Notes under the pieces: generated by a model
Told to the model about the DNA's origin: nothing
Database searches by the model: none
The model's input: the letters and a program-made list of their open reading frames with translations, nothing else
Shown here: positions 1 to 5,683 of the stretch, in pieces
Layout: every line of letters starts with the position of its first letter
Position numbering within the stretch: the stretch's first letter is position 1
From: Chlorobiaceae bacterium
GTDB lineage: Bacteria; Bacteroidota; Chlorobiia; Chlorobiales; Chlorobiaceae
Length of the DNA: 5,683 nucleotides
NCBI GenBank assembly: GCA_013336025.1
Contig: JAAXUM010000094.1
Location: 1 to 5,683, forward strand
Direction of reading: 5' to 3'
Position numbers and translations under genes: made by a program

Positions 1-4
1 CAAT

Positions 5-1276
5 ATGAGGGCCGCTTTTTTTATTGCCAGACGTTTTGCATTCAGACAGCGTTCCGGTTCAAAGCCGACGTTTATTGTTCTGGCTTCGGTTATAGGCATT
101 GCAGTCGGAACGGCAGCCTTGATTCTTACTCTCTCTATTGTCAAAGGATTTGCTGTCAGCATTGAAAAAAAACTTATCACCTTCAGTGCTCATCTTCAGG
201 TTCGTCAGTCTGACGATCACGATTTTGCCGAAACGCGTTCCGATCTCAGCGCAATAAGGAGTTATCCTGAAGTTGAGAGTGCGTCGCCTTTTTATGAGAA
301 AAATCTTATCCTCAAAAGCAAAAGCGCAACGGAAAACGCTGATGTTCCTCTGGTCAAACCGGTTGTGCTGAAGGGTATATCGGACATCGAGATGCAGCGG
401 TTTCTTGCAAATCGTCTTTTGGCTGGAACGCGACAAGAGAGAGAAAATCCTGACGCACTCGGGCTGTATATCGGTAAATCCCTTGCCGAGAATCTTGCAC
501 TCAAAACCGGCGACAAGGTTCTGCTTATCGGAATGCAAAAAGGAACTATCGAGAACGTTGGTACCGATCAGGCCGGCATTCTTGACCTGCTCGCATCTCT
601 TGATCTTGAATCGGGCATCATTCAAGGCATCTATGATACCGGTCTGCAACAGGGTTTTGATGATTTTGTGCTGCTTGGTGACCTTGAAAAAGTTCAGGAT
701 CGATTCGGACCGGGCATGATCAGCGGATATGAGGTGCGGGTTCGCAATATCGGACTCGTTGATAAAACATCGGAAACACTGGCCTCGCGTCTTGGATTTC
801 CTTTTTTTTCCTCAACGGTTTTTCAGCGTTATGCCAATCTGTTTGAATGGCTCAAGCTCCAGAAAAACATAACACCTCTTTTGATTATCACGATTACCGT
901 TGTTGCGGTTTTCAATATCCTTTCGACGATTCTTGTGCTGATCATTGAAAAAACAAGAGAGATCGGGATGCTTGGAGCCCTTGGTGTTGAGCCTGGCACA
1001 ATCAGCATGATCTTTCTGGGACAGGCATTTTTTATTGCTTTTATCGGGATTGCCGCCGGTAATATTCTGGCGCTTTCGCTTTCACTGTTTGAAATGCGCT
1101 TTCATCTGATCACGCTTCCTGAAAAAAGCTATTTCATCAAGTATGTACCCTTGCTCATTGAACCGATGGACTATCTTGTCGTCTCAGTGTCCGTGATGCT
1201 GTTGACGCTGCTTTTTGCAATTATTCCTGCAAGAATTGCCGCGTCGCTGAAGCCGGGAACTGCCCTTGGATCATGA
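5..1276 (+). CDS. LolC/LolE-family ABC transporter permease (first of a tandem pair)
   Basis: This 423-residue inner-membrane protein is a likely permease subunit of a lipoprotein-releasing ABC transporter, which extracts outer-membrane lipoproteins from the inner membrane and passes them to LolA. It has the FtsX/MacB layout: a cytoplasmic N-terminus with [10 protein letters not shown]1 at about residues 22-45, a large periplasmic domain at about 46-285, then three TM segments at about 289-313, 331-360 and 388-410. Between TM2 and TM3 lies [13 protein letters not shown] (315-327), the conserved loop expected to contact the ATPase. The periplasmic domain contains [15 protein letters not shown] (156-170), typical of the MacB-PCD domain. 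The protein ends with the family signature [14 protein letters not shown]. Length is normal for the family (about 400-415). The ATG at 5 fits the family N-terminus, but only four bases precede it, so a start slightly upstream or an SD cannot be excluded. Assignment to LolC rather than LolE is not possible from sequence alone. Confidence 0.9.
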   Translation: MRAAFFIARRFAFRQRSGSKPTFIVLASVIGIAVGTAALILTLSIVKGFAVSIEKKLITFSAHLQVRQSDDHDFAETRSDLSAIRSYPEVESASPFYEKNLILKSKSATENADVPLVKPVVLKGISDIEMQRFLANRLLAGTRQERENPDALGLYIGKSLAENLALKTGDKVLLIGMQKGTIENVGTDQAGILDLLASLDLESGIIQGIYDTGLQQGFDDFVLLGDLEKVQDRFGPGMISGYEVRVRNIGLVDKTSETLASRLGFPFFSSTVFQRYANLFEWLKLQKNITPLLIITITVVAVFNILSTILVLIIEKTREIGMLGALGVEPGTISMIFLGQAFFIAFIGIAAGNILALSLSLFEMRFHLITLPEKSYFIKYVPLLIEPMDYLVVSVSVMLLTLLFAIIPARIAASLKPGTALGS

Positions 1277-1302
1277 TAATCAACACGCGCCTTTTTTTAT
1301 GA
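1273..1302 (+). other. Possible 9-codon mini-ORF bridging the two permease genes
   Basis: An ATG at 1273 overlaps the TGA of the first permease (ATGA at 1273-1276). It opens nine codons (M-I-I-N-T-R-L-F-L) that end at a TGA at 1300-1302. That stop overlaps the ATG of the second permease (ATGA at 1299-1302). The arrangement could let ribosomes terminate and reinitiate twice, coupling translation of the two permeases where no Shine-Dalgarno is seen. The overlaps are read directly; the function is inference, and such a short frame can easily arise by chance. Confidence 0.25.
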
Positions 1303-2549
1303 ATATCGCTTTATGGATTGCCCGGCGTTTCAGTTTTGCACGCAAACGATTCAGGGTTGTCAATGTCATTTCGGCCATCAGTCTTGCGGGGATTATCGTC
1401 GGGGTCTGTACGCTGCTGGTTGTGATGAGTGTGCTCAACGGTTTTCAGAAACTTGCCAGGGATCTTTTCGTCACACTTGACAGCCCCGTCCAGGTTGTTC
1501 CGAAGACCGGCAGAAGTATGAGGATAAGCCCTGAGCTTCTGCACTCGATTGCTGCCCTTCAAGGGGTGGCGTCCGTTGAACCTTTTCTTGAGGGTGAAGC
1601 GGTTCTTGTCGGTCCCGAAAAAAATGAACTGGTCATGATAAAGGGGTTGAGTGAGGGTGCGCATAAACGGCTGGTGAAGGCCAAACATGCTGCGGCCCCT
1701 TTTTTTACGGGTGACAAGGTAAGCGTGGGAGAACTGCTTGCCTATCGTACGGAACTCCGTCCTTTCAGCGAGATATCGCTTTTCAGTCCCGAACTTGTTT
1801 CCATCGGTCTTGAATCGCTTGCAGACCCCTATCTTCTTCCTGCCCTTAAAATTTCACAATCAAGTGTAGCCTCGCTCTTTTCTCTGCAGAAAATATTTGA
1901 TGACCGCTTTATTCTCGCATCCAATTCTTTTGCCCAGAGTGTTCTGCTTATGCGTGTTGATGAATATTCCGGTCTTGATATCAGAACAGGCAAGGGTTTT
2001 TCCGACAAAAAACTGCTGGCGGTTATGCAGGAGTGGCTGAAAGAGAACCGGATGGAAAAAACGCTTGTTCTTCGGACTCTTGAACAGAAATATCACGATA
2101 TTTTTGCGGTTATGGAGCTTGAGAAGTGGGTGAGTTTCAGTGTGCTTATGCTGGTGATTCTTGTTGCCGCACTGAGCCTGACCGGCACCCTTGCCATGAC
2201 GGCGATCGACAAACAGCGGGAACTCTTTTATCTGCGCTGTCTGGGGCTTGAAAAACCGGCATTTATGGCCATTTTTATTATTCAGGGCGGTATGACCGGG
2301 GTTTTCGGTACGGCTGCCGGAGCGGGACTTGCCTGGGTGATATGCAAAGCCCAGGAGCTTTACGGCTTTGTTGAGCTTCCGTCAAAAAGTGCGTTTATCA
2401 TCGAGGCTTATCCTGTGGAGATGAAAGTCGGTGATTTTGCGATTGTTGCTGTCACCGCTATTGTGCTCTGTCTGCTTGTGAGCCTTTATCCTGCACGAAA
2501 AGCCGCACAAATTGCAAACAGCAACTCACTTGACGTTAAAGGAAGTTGA
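1299..2549 (+). CDS. LolC/LolE-family ABC transporter permease (second of a tandem pair)
   Basis: This 416-residue protein is a second FtsX/MacB-fold permease and the likely heterodimer partner of the preceding one in a lipoprotein-releasing transporter. TM1 lies at about residues 22-47, followed by SVLNGF, typical of the LolC/E family. The periplasmic domain is at about 48-275, and TM2-TM4 lie at about 278-301, 320-350 and 378-398. The cytoplasmic loop [14 protein letters not shown] (304-317) matches the ATPase-contact loop, and the end ([12 protein letters not shown]) matches the family signature. The usual G-x-x-L-A-x-x-L-x-x-x-x-G-D element is degenerate: at about 143-162 it reads [20 protein letters not shown] and has lost the terminal GD. 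I chose ATG 1299 because [13 protein letters not shown] aligns with the N-terminus of the first permease. A TTG at 1266 would add 11 unlikely residues. The ATG lies 22 nt past the upstream stop, has no SD and follows a T7 run, so translational coupling is likely. Confidence 0.87.
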   Translation: MNIALWIARRFSFARKRFRVVNVISAISLAGIIVGVCTLLVVMSVLNGFQKLARDLFVTLDSPVQVVPKTGRSMRISPELLHSIAALQGVASVEPFLEGEAVLVGPEKNELVMIKGLSEGAHKRLVKAKHAAAPFFTGDKVSVGELLAYRTELRPFSEISLFSPELVSIGLESLADPYLLPALKISQSSVASLFSLQKIFDDRFILASNSFAQSVLLMRVDEYSGLDIRTGKGFSDKKLLAVMQEWLKENRMEKTLVLRTLEQKYHDIFAVMELEKWVSFSVLMLVILVAALSLTGTLAMTAIDKQRELFYLRCLGLEKPAFMAIFIIQGGMTGVFGTAAGAGLAWVICKAQELYGFVELPSKSAFIIEAYPVEMKVGDFAIVAVTAIVLCLLVSLYPARKAAQIANSNSLDVKGS

Positions 2550-2588
2550 GCCTGAAAAGCCCGGTCCGGTTTAATAGAAGGGGAGCCT

Positions 2589-2765
2589 TCAAGACAGAAG
2601 CCTGAACGTTTTTTTGCTGACATTGCATACCGGACAGCACCAATCATCGGGCACCGCTTCAAATGGTGCTCCTGGTGGAATATGGCTGTCAGGATCGCCT
2701 TCGAGAGGATCATAAACATAACCGCACTCTTCGCACCGAAATGCCGGCAGGGATTGACTATTCAT
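2589..2765 (-). CDS. Rubredoxin, 58 aa, variant second knuckle
   Basis: Rubredoxins are small cytoplasmic one-electron carriers with a single iron held by four cysteines. The 58-residue product has the complete fold signature: [11 protein letters not shown] at 9-19, G-D-P-D at 23-26, I-P-P-G at 29-32, F-E at 35-36, then [10 protein letters not shown] at 39-48. The ligands should be Cys11, Cys14, Cys44 and Cys47. Length is normal for the family (about 52-60). Two features are unusual. The glycine that normally follows the fourth ligand is Asn48, and an extra cysteine (Cys43) stands where Val, Ile or Lys is common. The ATG at 2765 is 15 nt downstream of the GNAT stop with no recognisable SD, so this is probably the second gene of a GNAT-rubredoxin operon. 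Its redox partner is not visible here; in anaerobes rubredoxins often feed oxygen- or superoxide-detoxifying enzymes, but that role is inference. Confidence 0.93.
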   Translation of the reverse strand: MNSQSLPAFRCEECGYVYDPLEGDPDSHIPPGAPFEAVPDDWCCPVCNVSKKTFRLLS

Positions 2766-2780
2766 GGTTATGGTTACCGG

Positions 2781-3227
2781 TTACAGCATTTTCCGCATCA
2801 CTTTCATTTCGGACGGAATAAATCCCAGGTGGTTATAGAATGAAAGCGCCTTGATGTTGTCGTGATCGGTCAGAAGAGTGATGCGTCCAAAGCCCTCCTC
2901 TTCTGCAAACGCTGTTGCATGGTTTATCAGGTGCGTTCCGATTCCTTTGCCTCGCCATTGCGGCTCAACAATCATGTCTTCAAGAATCGCCGCTTTTTTA
3001 CCGATAAAGGTGCTTACCGTAAACAGCAGCATCACCATTCCCTGAATGGTGCCGTCAACCTCGCAAACAAAAATGATGCCATTCGAAGCGTTGCCGATTA
3101 CCAGCGAGAGACCCTGTTTCTGTGCCCTTGCGTCGGGAGCGAACTCGTGTTCCTCGCTGAAAAGAATGCCGAGAAGCTCGGTGCAGCGATCAATATCGCG
3201 AGACGTTGCCGTTCGTACTGCAATCAT
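2781..3227 (-). CDS. GNAT-family N-acetyltransferase
   Basis: This 148-residue cytoplasmic protein is a predicted acetyl-CoA-dependent N-acetyltransferase; the acceptor substrate cannot be told from sequence. The single GNAT domain fills the protein. It starts with the beta1 strand VRTATSRDID (4-13). Motif A is LEDMIVEPQWRGKGIGTHLI (82-101), in which RGKGIG (92-97) is the pyrophosphate-binding Q/R-x-x-G-x-G/A loop. Motif B is NIKALSFYNHLGF (124-136), with the usual Tyr131 and a closing Gly-Phe. Length is typical of the family. The ATG at 3227 is the only good start: in frame upstream there is no ATG, GTG or TTG before a stop at 3255-3257. No SD is visible. The gene is transcribed away from the lipocalin across an 83-185 bp divergent gap, depending on the lipocalin start, and precedes the rubredoxin gene by 15 nt. 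It is likely first in a two-gene unit. Confidence 0.92.
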   Translation of the reverse strand: MIAVRTATSRDIDRCTELLGILFSEEHEFAPDARAQKQGLSLVIGNASNGIIFVCEVDGTIQGMVMLLFTVSTFIGKKAAILEDMIVEPQWRGKGIGTHLINHATAFAEEEGFGRITLLTDHDNIKALSFYNHLGFIPSEMKVMRKML

Positions 3228-3365
3228 CGGATTTACGTTGAACCATGTTGCTGATTAGCGGTTTTTCCGCACAAAATAATGGCATAAACAAATGAGGCGA
3301 ATCTGAGGATATGCCGGTTTTTAATGAACTTCCCGAGACAGATCTTTGTTACACAGAAAGAACAC

Positions 3366-3396
3366 TTGATCCGTCTGTTTTTACTCAGGACATAAT
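3366..3396 (+). promoter_or_regulatory. Weak candidate promoter for the lipocalin gene
   Basis: TTGATC (3366-3371) and CATAAT (3391-3396) resemble sigma70 -35 and -10 boxes, but the 19-bp spacer is longer than ideal. Transcription would begin near 3403, about 10 nt before the ATG at 3413. If real, this excludes the longer lipocalin start at 3311. The evidence is sequence resemblance only. Confidence 0.25.
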
Positions 3397-3412
3397 TTCA
3401 TCAATAACAATC

Positions 3413-3892
3413 ATGTTTTCAAGACTTTTCGGAAAAAAAACATCATTACCTGTGCCTGAAACCGTTGCGGCGGTTGATGTTGCACGATATTGCGGAACCT
3501 GGTATGAGATTGCCTCATTTCCAAGTCGCCAGCAGAAGCGATGCATGAAGACAAAGGCGGAATATACCTTATCGGATAACGGAACGGTGGCGGTGCGCAA
3601 CTCGTGCAGTCGTGGCAGGAGAACTGCCTCGATCAAGGCGGTGGCAACTGCAGTTCCTGATACGGGGAACGCAAAACTGAAAGTCCTCTTTTTCGGACTG
3701 TTCAAGGCAGATTACTGGGTTATCGATCTTGCGCCTGATTATTCATGGGCTGCCGTTTCAAACCCTGCGGGTTCACGGTTATGGCTGCTCAGTCGCACGC
3801 CCTATATGGCAGAGCCGCTGTATCTTGACATTATCAAAAAGCTTGCTTCGAAAGGGCTGGATATATCAAAACTGTCCAGAACCGTTCAGTAG
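3413..3892 (+). CDS. Blc-type lipocalin
   Basis: This is a lipocalin of the bacterial Blc group: an eight-stranded beta-barrel that binds fatty acids, lysophospholipids or other small lipophilic molecules. From the chosen start it has 159 residues. It shows all the main lipocalin signatures: Y-C-G-T-W-Y-E-I-A at 26-34 (the G-x-W motif), KLKVLFFGLFKADYWVIDL at about 88-106, and RLWLLSRTP at 122-130, which carries the conserved Arg near the barrel floor. The C-terminal helix and ISKL (151-154) match the Blc end. Cys44 and Cys65 sit where many bacterial lipocalins carry a disulfide. E. coli Blc is an outer-membrane lipoprotein of 177 residues, but no signal peptide or lipobox is seen here. An in-frame ATG at 3311 would add 34 residues (MPVFNELPETD...) that are neither hydrophobic nor lipocalin-like. 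I prefer ATG 3413 because homology begins soon after it; the start is uncertain. Neither start has a well-spaced SD. Confidence 0.88.
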   Translation: MFSRLFGKKTSLPVPETVAAVDVARYCGTWYEIASFPSRQQKRCMKTKAEYTLSDNGTVAVRNSCSRGRRTASIKAVATAVPDTGNAKLKVLFFGLFKADYWVIDLAPDYSWAAVSNPAGSRLWLLSRTPYMAEPLYLDIIKKLASKGLDISKLSRTVQ

Positions 3893-3899
3893 GCAGGAT

Positions 3900-4018
3900 C
3901 TGCAAGAGGTGCGCGAGGGTCACATTTTTTGTTCTTGCACAAGTTGAGCGAGTCGCGTATACTTGTCGGTTGTTTTTCTGCGCGTTTCTGTCGCATAAAC
4001 CTGTCGCCCCTCTTGCAG
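3900..4018. repeat. Inverted repeat flanking the UPF0016 promoter
   Basis: The left arm CTGCAAGAGGTGCG (3900-3913) and right arm CGCCCCTCTTGCAG (4005-4018) are reverse complements at 13 of 14 positions, with the outer 10 bp perfect. The arms are separated by 91 bp that contain the promoter. The left arm begins 8 bp after the lipocalin stop, and the right arm ends two bases before the exporter start codon. A third partial copy, TCTTGCA, lies at 3933-3939 and overlaps the -35 box. Possible roles are paired operator sites for DNA looping, or an RNA stem that forms only in read-through transcripts from the lipocalin gene. The repeat is observed; both roles are inference. Confidence 0.6.
3935..3963 (+). 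promoter_or_regulatory. Sigma70-like promoter for the UPF0016 exporter gene
   Basis: TTGCAC (3935-3940) and TATACT (3958-3963) are separated by exactly 17 bp, each matching the sigma70 consensus at four or five of six positions. Transcription would start near 3970, giving a leader of about 50 nt before the ATG at 4020. The position in the gap between two co-directional genes implies that the exporter has its own promoter. A TCTTGCA heptamer at 3933-3939 overlaps the -35 box. Confidence 0.6.
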
Positions 4019-4019
4019 T

Positions 4020-4670
4020 ATGGATGCCTTCTGGCTCTCTCTGGTGATGATTTTTCTGGCTGAACTTGGCGACAAGACACAGCTTGTAGCCCTTACCCTT
4101 GCCACCTGTTACAACACAAAGGTGGTCATCTGGGGGATTTTCTGGGCAACGCTTGCCGTTCATGTGTTTTCAGCGGGTATCGGATGGTTCATTGGTGACC
4201 GTCTGCCCGGGGAGTGGATCTCCTTTGTTGCCGGTATAGCCTTTATCGGATTCGGATTCTGGACCCTTCGGGGCGACACGCTTGATGATGATGAGGAAAC
4301 ATGCAAAACAACCATTCACCCGTTCTGGCTTGTTTTTACAACGTTTTTCATGGCTGAGCTTGGTGACAAAACCATGCTTTCGACCATAACCCTTGCCACG
4401 AACAATCCCTTTATTCCGGTTTGGCTGGGATCGACTATCGGCATGGTGCTTTCTGACGGTCTTGCTATTATTGCCGGAAAGATGCTCGGCGCAAAACTTC
4501 CTGAAAAAACCATTAAAATCGGCGCCGCATGCATTTTCTTTCTTTTCGGCGCTTTCAGTATGTACGAAGGGGGCTCCGGTTTCAATCTCTCCATATGGGC
4601 GGCCGCTTTAGCCGTTATTCTGCTTTCAGGGTATATATTCCTGCGAAAGCCCGCGCAGAGATCTCACTGA
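4020..4670 (+). CDS. UPF0016/GDT1-family cation exporter (probable Mn2+ or Ca2+ transporter)
   Basis: This 216-residue multi-pass inner-membrane protein belongs to the UPF0016 family (yeast Gdt1, human TMEM165, cyanobacterial Mnx). Characterised members move Mn2+ or Ca2+ out of the cytoplasm, usually against protons. Both family hallmarks E-x-G-D-K/R-S/T are intact: ELGDKT at 15-20 and ELGDKT at 113-118, one in each half of the internally duplicated protein. TM segments lie at about 2-23, 36-58, 65-83, 101-123, 133-155 and 165-182, with a further hydrophobic stretch at 190-208. The two halves are joined by an acidic loop, DTLDDDEET (86-94). Length is typical for a bacterial two-repeat member. 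ATG 4020 is the only usable start: the in-frame codons upstream reach a stop at 3996-3998 with no start codon, and the next in-frame Met (residue 10) lies inside TM1. No SD precedes it. The substrate is inferred from the family, and Mn2+ is the best guess. Confidence 0.93.
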   Translation: MDAFWLSLVMIFLAELGDKTQLVALTLATCYNTKVVIWGIFWATLAVHVFSAGIGWFIGDRLPGEWISFVAGIAFIGFGFWTLRGDTLDDDEETCKTTIHPFWLVFTTFFMAELGDKTMLSTITLATNNPFIPVWLGSTIGMVLSDGLAIIAGKMLGAKLPEKTIKIGAACIFFLFGAFSMYEGGSGFNLSIWAAALAVILLSGYIFLRKPAQRSH

Positions 4671-4701
4671 ACGGGGCTTGAAAGCTTATTGCGGCTCAGT
4701 T

Positions 4702-5683
4702 TCAGACTGCTGCTTCATAGGCGGCTATTGAGCGTGATGTCTGGTTTGCCCGGAGATCCGTCGTGCGCCAGAAGGGGAGCCATCCAAGCGTTGCGAAATG
4801 AACGGAGATGTCGCTTTTTTTCGGTGCAAGCTCTTCGGTGACAAGGCCTGTTTCAGGCTGCTCCCATTTTACTCTTATGGTGTCGGCCATCTCTTTCATT
4901 TCCGCCTCAAGTGTTACGATCTCGTTATGGAGATCTTCGATTACCTCCCGGGACTCCTCAACATCGCTTTTTGCCGTTGCCGTCATTCTCCTGCGTGATA
5001 CAGCGCTGCTGATTCCTCTGCTGCTTTTTCTTCCAAGAAAAAATCCAAGCACGGTTTCACCGATTCCGATCAGTTCCTGCGCTTTTCTGCTCTCATGATC
5101 CGCTTCGTCTTTTGCAAGTTCACGCTCTTCTCGAGCTGATTTTTCCTCAAGCTGCCGAAGGCGGGGAGCAAATTTTTTTTCAAGCTGATCAACTTCAATG
5201 TCGCGCTTTTCACGTGCAGCCTGCTGGAGACGTATCGTAAAATCACGTTGAGACTCTTCAGGCCGGCTGAAAAGATCAAGTTCTTTGTGCTGCGAGAGTT
5301 TCAGCCGGGCATTGTAGTACAGCCACTCGGCAAGTGACTTTTTAAACTGGTCGAGCTTGGCTGCCTTATTGGCATTTTCCGGAACTTCGCCAAACCCTGC
5401 CGCTGAAGTGTCGGGAACTGCGCCCAGGCTGTCAGAGGGGATATTGAGTTTTTCAGCTTTATCCCAGGCAATGGATCCTTCGGTTCTGCCGAAATCCTGA
5501 AAGGCAAACAGTAAGTTCTCCTGCTTGCTGATGTTTCGTTTCCGGTCGGCAAAAACAACCGATGCCGAGCCGATGACGGCAGGTTCATAAACCAGTTGAA
5601 GGGGAGAGGTGATCGACTCTGGGCCATTGTTTTTCTGCAGTTGTACAAGAGCCTCTTCAGCACTGATCAATACGGGCAGAAAG
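4702..5683 (-). CDS. C-terminal part of a HerA/DUF87-like P-loop ATPase (partial, 5' end outside window)
   Basis: The reading frame is open to the window edge: codons upstream of the TTG at 5670 read F-L-P-V, so the protein begins beyond 5683 and at least 326 C-terminal residues are seen. No Walker motif is in view. Counting from that TTG as residue 1, a charged helical stretch at about 140-200 (REKRDIEVDQLEKKFAPRLR and following) looks like a coiled coil. It is followed by a Gly-rich patch, ETVLGFFLGRK (205-215), a second coiled coil at about 235-270 (VIEDLHNEIVTLEAEM), and a tail with PKKSDISV (283-290) and W-L-P-F-W-R (297-302). From memory this order (coiled coil, LG-x-x-x-GRK, coiled coil, P-x-K-x-D-I-x-V, W-x-P) is the tail of large ATP-binding proteins with a DUF87/HerA central domain. 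Their cellular role is poorly defined, probably ATP-driven action on DNA. The gene converges with the exporter gene, ending 31 bp from its stop. Confidence 0.65.
   Translation of the reverse strand, partial: FLPVLISAEEALVQLQKNNGPESITSPLQLVYEPAVIGSASVVFADRKRNISKQENLLFAFQDFGRTEGSIAWDKAEKLNIPSDSLGAVPDTSAAGFGEVPENANKAAKLDQFKKSLAEWLYYNARLKLSQHKELDLFSRPEESQRDFTIRLQQAAREKRDIEVDQLEKKFAPRLRQLEEKSAREERELAKDEADHESRKAQELIGIGETVLGFFLGRKSSRGISSAVSRRRMTATAKSDVEESREVIEDLHNEIVTLEAEMKEMADTIRVKWEQPETGLVTEELAPKKSDISVHFATLGWLPFWRTTDLRANQTSRSIAAYEAAV

Noticed and set aside
59..649. 196-codon open frame on the minus strand
   Set aside because: It lies wholly inside the first permease gene, which has full family homology. 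The antisense translation shows no recognisable domain.
1266..1298. TTG start that would extend the second permease by 11 residues
   Set aside because: The added residues ([11 protein letters not shown]) do not match the family, whereas ATG 1299 aligns with the N-terminus of its partner.
2577..2590. GAAGG-GGAG-CCTTC hairpin between the convergent permease and rubredoxin genes, considered as a terminator
   Set aside because: The stem is only 5 bp and no T-tract follows on either strand. The nearby CCGG-A-CCGG element (2563-2571) has too small a loop for a stable terminator.
2862..3254. 130-codon open frame on the plus strand
   Set aside because: It is the antisense shadow of the GNAT gene, whose acetyl-CoA motifs are intact on the minus strand.
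3258..3270. GCGG-T5-CCGC hairpin in the divergent GNAT/lipocalin gap
   Set aside because: A perfect but 4-bp stem without a T-tract after it. It may be an operator half-site, but nothing supports a specific call.
3893..4019. Mn-sensing yybP-ykoY riboswitch upstream of the UPF0016 gene
   Set aside because: This riboswitch often controls such exporters, so I looked for its conserved loops. The roughly 50-nt leader is too short and lacks them.
3834..4163. Minus-strand open frames across the lipocalin-exporter gap
   Set aside because: They span two real genes and a promoter region, have no family resemblance, and look like chance frames.
4671..4701. Bidirectional terminator between the exporter and ATPase genes
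   Set aside because: Only short pairings (CTGAA with TTCAG, GCT with AGC) are present, with no T-run, so no terminator can be supported.

Overview
This window looks like ordinary chromosomal DNA from a Gram-negative bacterium, most likely a green sulfur bacterium (Chlorobi: Chlorobium, Pelodictyon or Prosthecochloris type). The organism call is an inference from protein style, moderate GC content and gene starts that lack Shine-Dalgarno sequences. No marker gene such as a chlorosome or bacteriochlorophyll gene is present to prove it. No mobile element, CRISPR array, rRNA or tRNA was seen.

Region 1 (5-2549, plus strand): two consecutive LolC/LolE-type (FtsX/MacB fold) ABC-transporter permeases, probably the two membrane subunits of one lipoprotein-releasing transporter. 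The ATPase subunit (LolD) is not in the window. The genes are joined by a 22-nt spacer that carries a possible 9-codon mini-ORF with ATGA overlaps at both ends.

Region 2 (2589-3227, minus strand): a two-gene unit of a GNAT N-acetyltransferase followed 15 nt later by a 58-residue rubredoxin. The rubredoxin converges with the permease pair and has an unusual second metal knuckle (C-C-P-V-C-N).

Region 3 (about 3228-4670, plus strand): a Blc-type lipocalin with no recognisable signal peptide, then a UPF0016/GDT1-family cation exporter with two E-L-G-D-K-T motifs. The 127-bp gap before the exporter holds a good sigma70-like promoter (TTGCAC, 17 bp, TATACT) flanked by a 14-bp inverted repeat whose right arm lies next to the start codon.

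Region 4 (4702-5683, minus strand): the C-terminal part of a large protein running off the window. It resembles the coiled-coil tail of HerA/DUF87-type P-loop ATPases. It converges with the exporter gene across a 31-bp gap.

The genes form separate small transcription units with envelope, redox, metal-homeostasis and DNA-associated roles; nothing ties them into one pathway. I did not find a convincing new multi-gene system. The best leads are the inverted repeat around the exporter promoter, the coupled permease junction, the variant rubredoxin next to the acetyltransferase, and the lipocalin that keeps a likely disulfide pair but shows no export signal.
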